Source of the DNA: Petrosia ficiformis
Lineage: Eukaryota > Porifera > Demospongiae > Haplosclerida > Petrosiidae
Assembly (NCBI GenBank): GCA_947044365.1
Contig: OX345636.1
Span: forward strand, 54,105,746 to 54,169,745
DNA length: 64,000 nt
Direction of reading: 5' to 3'
In this document: positions 1 to 10,934 of the stretch, in pieces
How the letters are laid out: each line of letters begins with the position of its first letter
Position numbering within the stretch: the stretch's first letter is position 1
The notes under the pieces: model-generated
What the model was told of the DNA's origin: nothing
The model's database searches: none
What the model saw: the letters and a program-made list of their open reading frames with translations, nothing else
Position numbers and translations under genes: made by a program

Positions 1-869
1 TATGATCATACTTATACTTACCAACATATGCTTACATGTATATGTACATGTATATGTATGACTCTACTAGTACTGAGGGTCATACATGTAGTGCACATAT
101 GACCATACTTATACTTACCAACATATGCTTACATGTATATGTACATGTATATGTATGACTCTACTAGTACTGAGGGTCATACATGTAGTGCACATATGAC
201 CATACTTATACTTACCAACATATGCTTACATGTATATGTACATGTATATGTATGACTCTACTAGTACTGAGGGTCATACATGTAGTGCACATATGACCAT
301 ACTTATACTTAGCAACATATGCTTACATGTATATGTACATGTATATGTATGACTCTACTAGTACTGAGGGTCATACATGTAGTGCACATATGACCATACT
401 TATACTTAGCAACATATGCTTACATGTATATGTATGACTCTACTAGTACTGAGGGTCGGTCATACATGTAGTGCACATATGACCATACTTATACTTAGTA
501 ACATATGCTTACATGTATATGTACATGTATATGTATGACTCTACTAGTACTGAGGGTCATACATGTAGTGCACATATGACCATACTTATACTTAGCAACA
601 TGTGTGTACATGTATATATGTATGACTCTACTAGTACTGAGAGTCATACATCTATTGCACATACATGTACATGTATGACGACCATACTTATACATGTACT
701 TAGCAACATATGTGTATATGCATATGTACATATATATATGTATGACTCTACTAGTACTGAGGGTCATACATGTTGTGCACATATGACCATACTTATACTT
801 AGCAACATACACATACATGTATATGTACATGTATATGTACATGTATTACTCTACTAGTACTGAGGGTTA
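1..869 (+). repeat. 97-bp satellite, block 1
   Basis: A tandem array of about nine units. Successive copies of the landmark CTCTACTAGTACTGAGGG begin at 62, 159 and 256, a 97-base period. Each unit also holds TACATGTAGTGCACATATGA and a run of ACATGTATATGT palindromes. Later units drift in length. The same unit recurs at 29690-31388 in this orientation and at 33655-34790 inverted. Open frames through it are repeat translations, not genes. Confidence 0.95.
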
Positions 870-1112
870 TACAAAGGGGAAAAGAAGGAATAAGAAGAGA
901 GAAAGAAGATGAGGAAGAGAAAGAAGAATGGGAAGAGAAAGAAAATACATGTAGGTGAAGGAAATGGAAGAAGAAAGAGTTAATGGAAGAAAGGTGGAAA
1001 AGGAAGAGTTAAGGGAGACGAGGAACAGATAAGGAAGAAGAGGAAGTTAGAAGGAACAAATATCAAAAGGAGGAAAAGGAAGTCAAGAAGAACGGGTGGT
1101 TGAAAAGGAGAA
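870..1112 (+). repeat. Polypurine (GA-rich) tract
   Basis: About 240 bases of almost uninterrupted purines (GAAGAAAGAGGAAG type), breaking only at an ACATGTAG. Similar purine tracts lie at 6965-7115 and 7490-7690, and the last has a pyrimidine mirror at 17355-17560 in the right arm. No gene is visible. Confidence 0.8.
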
Positions 1113-1239
1113 GACATTGTGCATCACCTTCTAGGTCTGGCACTACGAGAAGCTGAACGTGATCTACAAACTGTTTCAGGACGTGTAAAATGACGAGGAT
1201 GTGGTTCAGCCACTCCACTATTAAATGTTAAGATGACAC

Positions 1240-1817
1240 CTTGTTCCCATAGAAATGCATACTGAGAAAACATCTTACACAATGACTAATGGATGTAAAA
1301 AGGAACAAATATCACATGTATATATGTACATGTACATGTAGAGGTACATATGTACATGTAATGTTTGAGTACACTATACATGAATTACATGCTACAATGT
1401 ACACATGTATATGTGTATATCATAATAAACATAATAAAGTGAATAGTAAACTGATTACATGTACATTGTTTTGATAATACCATTTTAATGCAAATAACTT
1501 ATCACGTACATGTGTACTTGTACTTGTTTACACACATACACACACCCTAACTATAGCACAAACACACACACACACATGCACCCATACGTGCACTGTAGCA
1601 CATAAATACACATACAACCTGTATACATGTAAACACACATGCATACATCTGTGGCAATACATATTGATTTCATGGATGATGAACACATAATGATCAACAT
1701 ACATACGTACAGTTGTTACCTGGCCTGGCATTGTCTTGCACTGGTTTCTATATAAGCAGTAATCTTCTGTGTAACACTCAATACTTCATTATCATTACTA
1801 ATCTCATTGAAATAGTC
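1240..1817 (-). pseudogene. Dynein-heavy-chain-like exon pair, copy 1
   Basis: Read on the minus strand, an exon at 1817-1720 follows a clean ...TTTTTTTTCGCAG acceptor and encodes DYFNEISNDNEVLSVTQK then ITAYIETSARQCQ. A second acceptor (TTTTCTCAG) at 1262 opens YAFLWEQ. The pattern of a helical segment ending ..QCQ-YxFLWE resembles the tail region of axonemal dynein heavy chains; this is pattern recognition only. The donor of the first exon carries a 5-base duplication (GCCAG) compared with the copies at 8927-9012 and 16441-16526, which would put the two exons out of phase. The second exon either ends at a GTGTCAT donor or reads on to a stop near 1133. It is probably a dead duplicate. Other long helical proteins are not excluded. 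Confidence 0.35.
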
Positions 1818-2924
1818 CTGCGAAAAAAACAAAAAACACAACACATATTGAATACATGTATCATTAACCACATAATATTTCTGACCCCAAGGTGGAGCAA
1901 TTAGAGCCTGCAAGCACATCACATAAGGTGGTGTACACAACTGGAAAGAACAGGTTCAAGTACACCAATGTGCAATGGGAGGTCTTTTGGGCATGTTGAT
2001 CACCTCCTGTAAGGCTTGATTTATATCATGCAAGTTAAGGCATGCTAAGGCATAAGACAAAATGGGGAGTCTTGTGCACACCTAACATTCACTCAAGACC
2101 TAATAAGAGTTACTGACAATACCCAGTATATACATATAATTATGTATGTACACATGCAATGTATGTGTATTGATATTGAAGGAAGACTCACTGTTGCATT
2201 ACTATTACACATGTACATATACATGTACTTATTTATTAAGCTGGAAATATAGGAAAACATATTAAACCTTGGTCAAATGTAGTACAGTACAACACATTGC
2301 TTTCTCACAGATTTGTTTGTATTACACAATTATATGGTTAAAGAAGTTTCATCATCATTCTATGGTTTGGTACATAAAGTGATTGAGTTGGAGAACTGAG
2401 ACTATCAGGAAGAAAGTACATGTAGTTTTAGCCAGCTTGTTTGAAAATACAACTATATCTGTTATTTCATCGCACAAAAAATATCATGGGTTTTAATCAA
2501 TCTTGATATGATATTAGAGTGGGAAAACAAAATATTTCGTTTTTCATGTACAATATCTATACAACAAAATCCACAATATTGAAGTACACACAACATCTTT
2601 CGGTTGGTACTACACTACATATATATATGATACATGTACATACATACAGAAAGACAGATAGACAGACACATACACACATGTATCACTTACACAAATGGCA
2701 ATGGAAACTTTATTATAAGACTCCTAGGTATTTATTTGTAAATCAATGAAAATCTGTTACACCATTCCACGAAACTATGTAGCTATGAATTCCATTCGAC
2801 TGCACTGACCAGCCCATTGGATGGACTTTTGAATTCTGCAGTAAAAAAAAAAAGAAAATTGTGACTATCGCCCACACTCATTAATTCTGCACTGCAAGTG
2901 CATTCATTGATCCGTGACTCATTT

Positions 2925-3115
2925 TGGGAACTGTAATAGTGAGTAGTTTCGGGCATCAAATATATGATGCCCAATCAGCTCACGTTACAAGTAAAATTAT
3001 ATTTTAGAAAATGGAGGTTTTTGATTGTTTGGGCAAAAGCTGTGGACATTTCCCTCTCAAAATAGAATAGAGAGAGGTTGTGAACATGTTTTTGAAAGGG
3101 AATGAAGTGTCAATG
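2925..3115 (+). pseudogene. RecQ-like helicase transposon remnant
   Basis: The segment contains GGGCATCAAATATATGATGCCC followed 60 bases later by a frame beginning MEVFDCLGKSCGHFPLKIE and then a stop. It is clearly related to 52125-52385, where the corresponding frame runs into a Walker A-like helicase motif, so this is a truncated and degraded copy of the same element. The mirrored copy in the other arm lies at 27225-27420. Confidence 0.55.
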
Positions 3116-3931
3116 TATGTAAAGTACAGTAGAAGCTGCAATTCCAGGAACATTTTACAAGCTCAGGAAGATCTCTAGTTCATTCACTGGCTGGCATTAT
3201 TTTAGGTATAGTAGTATAGACACTTTTTAATAGCACTAGCATGCGATTAGAAACAGCCATGCGTAGTTGATGACAAGTTTGGTGGGGGGAAAAAATTCAC
3301 AGTTAAAAGTTGATTTGTGAAATTTCACGTCTATTTTCCCAGCTTAATTATTCTCTATGGTAAATCATTATTAATATAATTAGAAATGATGTACATGTAA
3401 CACTCAGTGAAATAATTTCCAAGTCACTATCAACACTTGAATTAGTACAGTCATGTGATAGTTGACCATTTTTTTCCCAAATTGAAAGGCAAAGAATTTT
3501 GAATACTGCAGAGCAATGTAAGTAAATGGAATTTGACATACATGTGTACATGTACATGTATTTTATGTGTAAGAAATTATACATGAGCAGAAGTTGACTA
3601 TTTTCGCTGTGATCCAAAAATGGTGTATGTATTTATTTTTAATATTTCTGAAACACAAGGTACAACTAAAACAATAAAGGTGGAAATGTCTAATGCATTA
3701 ATCATTAACCATTAACCATATAATCTTTCTTACCAGCAGTTAAGGAACCTTGGAACATGCAAACACATCACATAAGGTGGTGTACACAACTGGAAAGGAC
3801 AGGTTCAAGTACACAATTATGCAATGGGAGGTCTTTTGTACATTTTGACCACCTCTGGTTAGTCCTGCAGAAAAGGCAGGTTGAATCCCTGTGAAATCAA
3901 GGGCAAGGGAGGGTCTTGGGTAAGAGGCAAG

Positions 3932-3939
3932 TATAAATA
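3932..3939 (+). promoter_or_regulatory. Candidate TATA box
   Basis: TATAAATA stands 37 bases before the ATG at 3976 with no obvious intron between them. The same octamer is kept in the mirrored copy on the right arm. The short distance leaves room for only a very short leader, so a core promoter is possible but unproven. Confidence 0.35.
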
Positions 3940-3975
3940 ACTTTGGAACAGTAAAAACATATCACAAAAGAAAAC

Positions 3976-4789
3976 ATGGGAAGTAGTGAGTCAAAGGAAG
4001 AGAACATGAAAGTAGAAGAGCAGAAATTAAAGCAAGAGAAGCTGAGAAAAGAGGAAGAAGAGAAGTCAAGAAAAGAGCAGAAACTGAAAGAACTTGAAAA
4101 AGAAGATACAAAAAAAAGAGAAGACAAAAAGAAGCAACAACAATACCAGGAAGAAAAAAATAGAAGAGAAAAAGAACAAGAGAAAAGGAGGAGAGACTAC
4201 TACCAAAGGAAGGAAGACAGAAGGAGGAGACAGGAATGGAATAGTCTAAAAAGAAAGTTTGATGACGAAAATGAAAAATTGAGGAGAAAGAGACGAGAAC
4301 TTGAAAGAGAGGAGCACGAAATACAAAAGAAGAAAGAGGAAAATCAAAAGATTTTGTCTTTTTATCCACCTCAGGTACCTCATTTTTTTTTGTTCAAACC
4401 ATCTTCCCGCTCCTTATCTTGGTGTTCCTCAAGTACCAGTTAGTCATACTGGAATAGGCTGTTCAAATCATCTTCCTGCTCCTTATCTTGGTGTTCCTCA
4501 AGTACCAGTTAGTCATACTGGAATAGGCTGTTCAAATCATCTTCCTGCTCCTTATCTTGGTGTTCCTCAAGTACCAGTTAGTCATACTGGAATAGGCTGT
4601 TCAAATCATCTTCCTGCTCCTTATCTTGGTGTTCCTCAAGTACCACTTAGCCATACTGCAATAGGCTGTTCAAATCATCTTCCCGCTCCTTATTTTGGTG
4701 TCCCTCAAATACCAGTTAGTCATACTGCAATAGGTGTTAGTCCTACTGCTCCTCCTCCTCCTCAGCATGTGATGTCCAGCAGCTGCTGA
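3976..4789 (+). pseudogene. N-myristoyl-type coiled-coil protein with 23-residue repeats (left copy, frameshifted)
   Basis: The protein begins MGSSESKEEN, which fits the N-myristoylation signal (Gly2, Ser6). About 120 residues of almost continuous Lys/Glu/Arg/Gln-rich coiled coil follow. The tail is built of five copies of a 23-residue unit, GCSNHLPAPYLGVPQVPVSH plus TGI, and ends PPPPQHVMSSSC with a terminal Cys. The coiled coil and the repeats are in different frames here. A run of nine T at 4383-4391 replaces the TC plus six T seen in the right-arm copy, an extra base that sends the first frame to a stop at 4443. The right copy (26338-25495) is open across this site but carries its own lesion. 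The design suggests a membrane-tethered, cytosol-facing rod. I do not recognise a family. Homopolymer sequencing error is an alternative to real decay. Confidence 0.7.
4392..4735 (+). repeat. 69-bp coding tandem repeat
   Basis: Five near-identical 69-base units (TTCAAATCATCTTCCTGCTC and onward) encode the 23-residue repeat. The last unit differs most (TATTTTGGTGTCCCTCAAAT). The length is a multiple of three, so unit gain or loss keeps frame. The right-arm array (25540-25930) has a different number and mix of units. Confidence 0.9.
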
Positions 4790-5215
4790 AAATCATTAAT
4801 AAGAAATATACAATAACATATGTACATACATTGTACATGATTCATTTATAGGCTGTTTTTGTTTTTGTTTTTGTTGCTTATTTCATTTATACTATAAATA
4901 TATTTCATTGTTCAGAATTATTTTTAAAAACACTCTTTAAAATGTGATTTAATAGTTAATTTTTGCAAGTGTGAAGGAGCATTAGGTCACGAACATCTAC
5001 ATCAATTGCTTAATAGTGAGTTAATGTAACCTGATGTATCGGCTATAAACACAGTTATTTTATCTGAATGGAACTTACATAGTAATATCCTAAAATACTT
5101 CAACTCCAATGGAGTAGCATCAGCACCTCCAAAACTATAAAATTAAATGGCAATATTTTGTGTGTCGTTTGGTTTAAATATGACATTAATGACCTCTTTT
5201 AGGTATGGGAGGCAG

Positions 5216-6290
5216 GTTCATTAACGGAACTGTAATCTACATACATTGTATATGCCACCTTTCATTGGACTTAAGTACCATTTTCAAAATCAATAACAAT
5301 TATTATACAAATTGTTTAGTAGATATAAATTGTGTAATTATGTATAATTATATTTGTTTTGACAATGTTCAGCCATCTCTACATAGAGAGTACAACACAA
5401 ATATTTAGAAATTATTTCAGTAATCCTTTTAATATTTTCCTGCAGAAGTATTTCATATCCCAGATTTTGCCCCTACACCCCAATATGGGTAAATTTATGA
5501 AAAAAATCCTATTATCAACAGTATGCAGATTTATAATTGTAGTTCGAGTGCACCACTTCGTGGGATGTAGGTGGGACAAAGTATCCACCTTGACCTATTT
5601 CCAACTTTGTCGATTCACTTGTACATGCAGGTCAGAACATTGTAGACATATCTGTACATGTGCATTACATAGTTGGGATAATAGTCTTTCGTAATAGTAA
5701 GCAAATACTTCATGCTTCACTATAAACAGATTATGATAACATATATATGAAAGCAATCTAACATCCAGATATTTGATACACGTATTTGTAATGGGAGACT
5801 AAAGTATTACAAAATATGTGTCATGTGATAATTGATTACTTTTCACAATTTGCAAAAGCAAGATGTTTGAATACTGCAGAGCATTGTATGTGGATGGAAT
5901 GTGACATACTTTATCTACAAGAGACTACACGAGCAGATTTTCGCTGAGATAAAAAATGGTGCCTAATTCACGCGTATTGATTTCTAGCATAACAATGATA
6001 ACAGCTAACACACAAGGTGCAACAATGAAGGTGGAAATGTATAATACATTAACCATATAACCCCAAGGTGGAGCAATTAAAGAACTTTAGAGCCAGCAAG
6101 CACATCACATGAGGTAACTGGAAAGGACAGGTTCAAGTACATCAATGTGCAATGGGAGGTCTTTTGGCCATGTTGATCACCACCTGTAAGGCTTGATTCA
6201 TTTCATGTAAAGGAAGCAAGTCAAGGCTTAAGACAAAAAGGGGAAGTCTTGTGCACGATCCCTTATTCCAATTATTTGTAGTATATGATC
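5216..6290. other. Spacer with a third copy of an arm segment
   Basis: No gene is seen. The part at 5860-6260 is a diverged copy of 3480-3880: TTTGAATACTGCAGAGCA, then TTTTCGCTG, then the CCCCAAGGTGGAGCAATT block. It is present on the left side only. The first 600 bases are AT-rich and featureless. Confidence 0.6.
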
Positions 6291-6573
6291 TAGTCTAGCG
6301 TAGCCAGATGCCTACTACAAAGGAAGGATCAGGTCAACCCACTGTACTATATAGCATTTGTCAAGAGTTTAGCCAGATGTTTGGCTATTTTAGTGGGCAA
6401 CAAACTGCTAATAATATTCATAATCAAAATAAGTATATTCATAACTATACTTAGCCAGCTGTATGAATTCAATTACCAGTTTGCCAGATACATGACGCTC
6501 TAGACGAATGATAGTACAGTCAGTTGATCAGACCCTTCCTTCGTAGTAGATTGAGTCTGGCTACACAAGACTA
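6291..6573. mobile_element. TIR MITE family A, full copy
   Basis: A non-coding element of about 283 bases with imperfect 40-base inverted ends. The left end reads TAGTCTAGCGTAGCCAGATG then CCTACTACAAAGGAAGG. The right end, reverse complemented, reads TAGTCTTGTGTAGCCAGACT then ..CTACTACGAAGGAAGG. Shorter copies occur at 7125-7275, 9164-9358, 16119-16288 and 17830-17998. The copies that abut the Death-domain exons supply that gene's 3' coding end. Confidence 0.75.
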
Positions 6574-6754
6574 TATATAATCCATATTCTAATCGTATAT
6601 ATACGTTATCAATACCATTCTGTAATGATAAACACATTCTTTAGTACAGTGTCTGATGGATATCTAGCTCATTTAGATCATAATATAGCGATACATTAAA
6701 TGTATATGTACATGTACATGTGTACAACCAGTATTAAGAATCATATCCAAATAC

Positions 6755-7466
6755 CTGAAACACTGCCAGTTCTCCATCAAAATCATCCAATGTTGGATTT
6801 TTTGGTTTCACTCTCTCCTGAACATCCCTCATATGCTGATCTGAGTTTGCATGTAATGGGTATGACACTGTATCGGGCTTGAGGAACTTCCAGTCTGTGA
6901 CTCCTGTCACTGATTCCATACTGTTAGTTTGACTGGTTGAATGAATCTTTGCTGAGTGACCGCTACAAATGAGAAGAGGGAAGATAAGGAAGTAATGGAT
7001 TGATTGAGGAAAAATAATGAAAGAAGTGAAAGAGGGAAAGGAAGAAGAGAAGGAGGAAGTAGAGGAAAAGGAAGAAGGGGAAGAGAAGGAGCAAGTAGAG
7101 GGGAAGAGAAAGAGTAAGTAGAGTTTAGCCAGATTTTTGGCTACATGTATTTTACTGGGCAACCAACCGCAATAATATTCATAATCAAAATAAGTATATT
7201 CATAACTATACTTAGCCAGCTGTATGAATTCAATTACCAGTTTGCCAGATACTTGACACTCTAGACGAATGATAGTATGTATGTATGTATTTATGTGTGT
7301 ACTTACAGTTTCCAATATTCCTCTTGAATTGTCAATCTCAACGATATTTATTTGTATGTTTTGTCTGTCCGCATCCACATGATGACAGTTAGCCCCCTCA
7401 GAATCAAACATACTCAAGAGCTCAACACCTGTGATTTGAACATAAAAGACTTCCCGGAACATCATC
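6755..7466 (-). CDS. Calx-beta-type exons (left arm)
   Basis: Two well-bounded minus-strand exons. The first, at 7466-7307, lies between a GATTCTAG acceptor and an ACT|GTAAGT donor. It encodes the end of a Calx-beta fold: a VFYVQITGVELL strand, SEGANC, IQINIVEIDNSRGILE. It is mirrored at the same 160-base length at 17595-17754, with several substitutions. The second, at 6962-6755, starts after TTTGTAG, encodes GHSAKIHSTSQTNSMESVTG ... DDFDGELAVFQ and ends at GTATTTGG. I do not recognise the second exon and it has no mirror on the right side. Calx-beta repeats are extracellular or Ca2+-binding beta sandwiches found in Na/Ca exchangers and very large adhesion proteins. The transcript context is unknown; this may be part of a broken gene. 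Confidence 0.55.
6965..7115 (+). repeat. Polypurine tract
   Basis: A GA-rich intronic run (GAAGAAGGGGAAGAGAAGGAG type) that marks the outer limit of similarity between the inner arms on the left. A second run, with GATAGGAATAGG units, lies at 7490-7690 and is mirrored at 17355-17560. Confidence 0.75.
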
Positions 7467-7833
7467 CTAGAATCATTTGATAAAAAGAAATGAACAAGAT
7501 GAGAGAAAGAATTGAACAAGAGAGATAGAATTGAGATGAGGATAGGAATAGGAACAAGGATAAGGATAGGAATAGGGATGAGGATAGGGGATGAAAATGA
7601 GAATAGGAATAGAGATGAGGATAAGGGGATAGAGATAAAGACAAAAATGGGAATGAGAATGTGGGATAAGAGACATAAGAATGGGAATCAGTCTAACATG
7701 TAGTATAGTGATGTTGATTGATGCGAAGGTTTGTTCATCTGAAATATTATTTCATAATCTTCAGTAGCTGTTGCTTGTTCATTTAAAGGAAGAGAATCAT
7801 CTGTCATAGTACTGTATGAATGGAGGTAATTTT

Positions 7834-8905
7834 GCAGCTAGGAGGTAATATTGCATCTAGGAGGTAATATTGCATCTAGGAGCATCTAAGAGGTAATATT
7901 GCATGTAGGAGGTAATATTGCATCTAAGAGGTAATATTACAGCTAGGAGGTAATATTGCATCTAGGAGGTAATATTACATCTAGGAGGTAATATTGCATC
8001 TAAGAGGTAATATTGCATCTAGGAGGTAATATTGCATCTAGGAGGTAATATTGCAGCTAGGAGCATCTAAGAGGTAATATTGCATCTAGGAGGTAATATT
8101 GCAGCTAGGAGCATCTAAGAGGTAATATTGCATCTAGGAGGTAATATTGCACCTAGGAGGTAATATTGCAGCTAGGAGCATCTAAGAGGTAATATTGCAT
8201 CTAGGAGGTAATATTGCATCTAAGAGGTAATATTGCATCTAGGAGGTAATATTGCATCTAGGAGGTAATATTGTAGCTAGGAGGTAATATTGCATCTAAG
8301 AGGTAATATTGCATCTAGGAGGTAATATTGCATCTAGGAGGTAATATTGCATCTAGGAGGTAATATTGCATCTAAGAGGTAATATTACAGCTAGGAGGTA
8401 ATATTGCATCTAGGAGGTAATATTGCAGCTAGGAGGTAATATTGCATCTAGGAGGTAATATTGCATCTAAGAGGTAATATTACAGCTAGGAGGTAATATT
8501 GCATCTAGGAGGTAATATTACATCTAGGAGGTAATATTGCATCTAAGAGGTAATATTGCATCTAGGAGGTAATATTGCATCTAGGAGGTAATATTGCAGC
8601 TAGGAGCATCTAAGAGGTAATATTGCATCTAGGAGGTAATATTGCATCTAAGAGGTAATATTGCATCTAGGAGGTAATATTGCATCTAGGAGGTAATATT
8701 GCATCTAGGAGGTAATATTGCAGCTAGGAGCATCTAAGAGGTAATATTGCATCTAGGAGGTAATATTGCATCTAGGAGGTAATATTGCATCTAGGAGGTA
8801 ATATTGCAGCTAGGAGGTAATATTACAGCTAGGAGGTAATATTGCATCTAGGAGGTAATATTGGTAATATTGCATCTAGAAGGAAATATTGCATCTAGGA
8901 GGAAA
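7834..8905 (+). repeat. 19-20 bp minisatellite (left)
   Basis: About 55 units of AGGAGGTAATATTGCATCT with variants (TAAGAGG, GCAGCT, TTACAGC, short AGGAGCATCT forms). Variant units recur in blocks, pointing to multi-unit duplications. It lies between the dynein-like exon and the Calx-beta exon. The inverted counterpart at 16548-17238 has fewer units, so the array changed length after the inversion. Confidence 0.97.
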
Positions 8906-8926
8906 TACATACGTTCAGTTAGTTAC

Positions 8927-9012
8927 CTGGCATTGTCTTGCACTGGTTTCTATGTGAGCAGTAATCTTCTGTACAACACTCAATACTCATTACTAATAAA
9001 AATGAAATAGTC
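8927..9012 (-). pseudogene. Dynein-like exon, copy 2
   Basis: The same exon as 1817-1720, with CTGCAG-type acceptor and CCAG|GTAAC donor kept. An indel after GACTATTTCA disrupts the frame that is open in copy 1. It mirrors 16441-16526 in the right arm. It appears to have been non-functional before the arms duplicated. Confidence 0.45.
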
Positions 9013-9163
9013 CTGCAAAAAAAAAACAACACATATTACAAATATGAATGCATGTATGCAAGTGTACATGTACTATAACACGTACATTGTGTGTAAGTAC
9101 ACATGAAATACATGTATAGACATAAAATACATGTACCAACAATGAGCCAATCAGTATATGATC

Positions 9164-9358
9164 TAGTCTAGCGTAGCCAAATGCCTACTACAAAGGAAGG
9201 ATCAGGTCAGCCCACTGTACTATATAGCGTTCGTCAAGAGTTTAGCCAGATTTTGGCTATTTTAGTGGGCAACAAACCGCTAATAATATTCATAATCAAA
9301 ATAAGTATATTCATAACTATACTTAGCCAGCTGATCAGACCCTTCCTTCGTAGTAGAT
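9164..9358. mobile_element. TIR MITE family A, copy in left arm
   Basis: It runs from TAGTCTAGCGTAGCCAAATG to CCTTCCTTCGTAGTAG and adjoins the Death-domain exon remnant at GATTTGGTTCTGTTTC. It is the mirror of 16119-16288. Confidence 0.75.
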
Positions 9359-9621
9359 TTGGTTCTGTTTCATACCCTGAAGATAATGATGTGTTGCGGG
9401 CTACATCAAGGATAGGTGCAGGGATTTAGTGGCCAACTTGCTTTCAACTTTTGTAAATATAAAACTCTAGAAACAACTTCAGAATTCAGAATTTAGAAAT
9501 TGCTGATTTCAGGGAATTCACGATGTTTCAGGATGTTCTACTATGGATTATTACGGTATCCTCATGCTGAATTTCGAAGGAATAGATTATTACGGTATCC
9601 TCATGGTGCAATTATATGGTC

Positions 9622-10821
9622 ATGGCTTTGTTGAATGTAGAGGAAATTCCACGTCTTCCGTCTTCCTTATCTGTTAAACTCATTAAAGGAGAAAAGTCTA
9701 TCAAGATAGCTCTGTCTGATGTTCATGTGAGGAGTGCATGTTGCTATGTTATCTTATAAATAATATAAATTATTTTATTGTGTTTTAACTTTACTATATA
9801 GCTGCGCTGCAGAAAAGCGTAATATGTAATTATAAATGTAATATAATATGATTATAAAGTTAGAATATTTATTATGGTATGTAGGTAAAACGCTTATCTG
9901 CAATTTTCAAAGTAGAAGCTTCTACACTATTTCTAAAGGAAATTGAAGATGAAACTGCCATTTTCCTGAAGAGGATGGAACTTTCAGTTTTTCTGCCCTT
10001 GTACCTGGGGCATGTTATGAGGTAAATGGTGATGACAATCCAGGTACTAAATCGGTTCCATTCTCATCTTATGGTTCGTATCCCAAACCTGTCGACACTG
10101 CTTGTAGTTTTACAGCATCCAAAAGAAAAGGCAAAGCAACATTTAAAAAGACTATTTCACTTATCAGATTAAATGCACAAGATGGACCTAGCACATCTCG
10201 TTCTGCTACCAATTACAAGCTGGAGTATACTGTAGTTACTAGTGTAGTAGTTACAATTGAGCCAAAGACTGCTAATTTATCTAGTGTTGCTGACCTTGTC
10301 AAACAACAAGTTGGTTTTCCAATTCAACTACTAGACAGTAAATGTTATCCTATTGTAAGCAGTGAAAGCACATCATGTGTTGAATTTTGGAAGTCCAGCA
10401 GAAAAATCCTAGCTGTTTCAAAGGCTGCTTTTCAGAAGCAACAAGATGACACTGCTGGAACTTCAGAAGTAAGCAAGATAATGGAGAAGGTCGATCTTAT
10501 AAATAAAGAATTACAGAAGTGTGCTATGTTTGTTACTCCTCTTGCAAAATGTTTTGAATGGGTTGTTTGTCGTGGAACTGCAAACAAACCAGTCATTATG
10601 TCTTGTTGTTCTAGTTTAATTGGTTGTCTGTCATGTGTTCATGAATGGACTGAACGTAAGAATACATGCCCACGTTGTTCATCACAATGTCAGTCAAAAG
10701 TGATATTGAAAGGATTTGATGATGTGTGTACTTTTCTGAATATCTGGTGTGGTGAAATGCCAAGTGAGACTGTTTGTTTGCAGCCAGAAGATGTAGTAGA
10801 AAGTGACGATGATTTTGTTTG
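9622..10821 (+). pseudogene. Transposon accessory protein with RING/U-box-like zinc finger
   Basis: A first exon starts at the ATG at 9622 (MALLNVEEIPRLPSSLSVK). After an intron of about 190 bases the frame resumes near 9916 (ASTLFLKEIEDETAIF). Near 9968 one base appears to be missing, and the reading continues in another frame, EEDGTFSFSALVPGACYEV, open to the stop at 10819-10821. The last 110 residues hold a Cys-rich module: KCFEWVVC, IMSCCSSLIGCLSCVHEW, NTCPRCSSQC. The spacing and the final CPxC pair fit a RING or U-box-like zinc finger. The tail is acidic (VESDDDFV). It lies in tandem with the transposase on the same strand. Its role in transposition is unknown. The exact splice junction is unresolved. 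Confidence 0.6.
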
Positions 10822-10934
10822 AACCACTATCTCCATCTTATAACTGATTTCAACGTGATTCACTTATTCTATCACAATAATTGCTTTTTTTGATTATTAA
10901 AATATTAACGTATACTGATAATTAGAATTTGAAA

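Larger units (their letters stand above)
1855..5215. repeat. Outer inverted repeat, left arm
   Basis: This segment reappears inverted at 25085-28480. Matching landmarks are the CCCCAAGGTGGAGCAATTAGAG block near 1890 and 28440, the 3348-3617 frame mirrored at 26709-26978 with two residue changes in 89, and the coiled-coil gene start at 3976 mirrored at 26338. The arm ends near 5215, at CTCTTTTAGGTATGGGAGG. Between 1855 and 3900 the only coding trace I see is the helicase-like remnant near 3000. A block with the consensus ACAGGTTCAAGTACACCAATG recurs at 1890-2090, 3725-3880 and 6060-6260. Confidence 0.9.

Noticed and set aside
1890..2090. GGTTCAAGTAC in a dispersed block as a tRNA-type B box, making the repeat a SINE
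   Set aside because: No matching A box at the right distance, no poly-A or other 3' tail, and the B-box match is weak.
7462..7703. Ser/Leu/Tyr/Pro-rich and Gly/Arg/Ile-rich frames at 7.5 kb and their mirror at 17.4 kb
   Set aside because: They are products of a purine-strand simple repeat (GATAGGAATAGG) inside an intron.
7834..8905. Regularly spaced short repeats resembling a CRISPR array
   Set aside because: The units are directly adjacent with no unique spacers, and the context is eukaryotic. It is a minisatellite.
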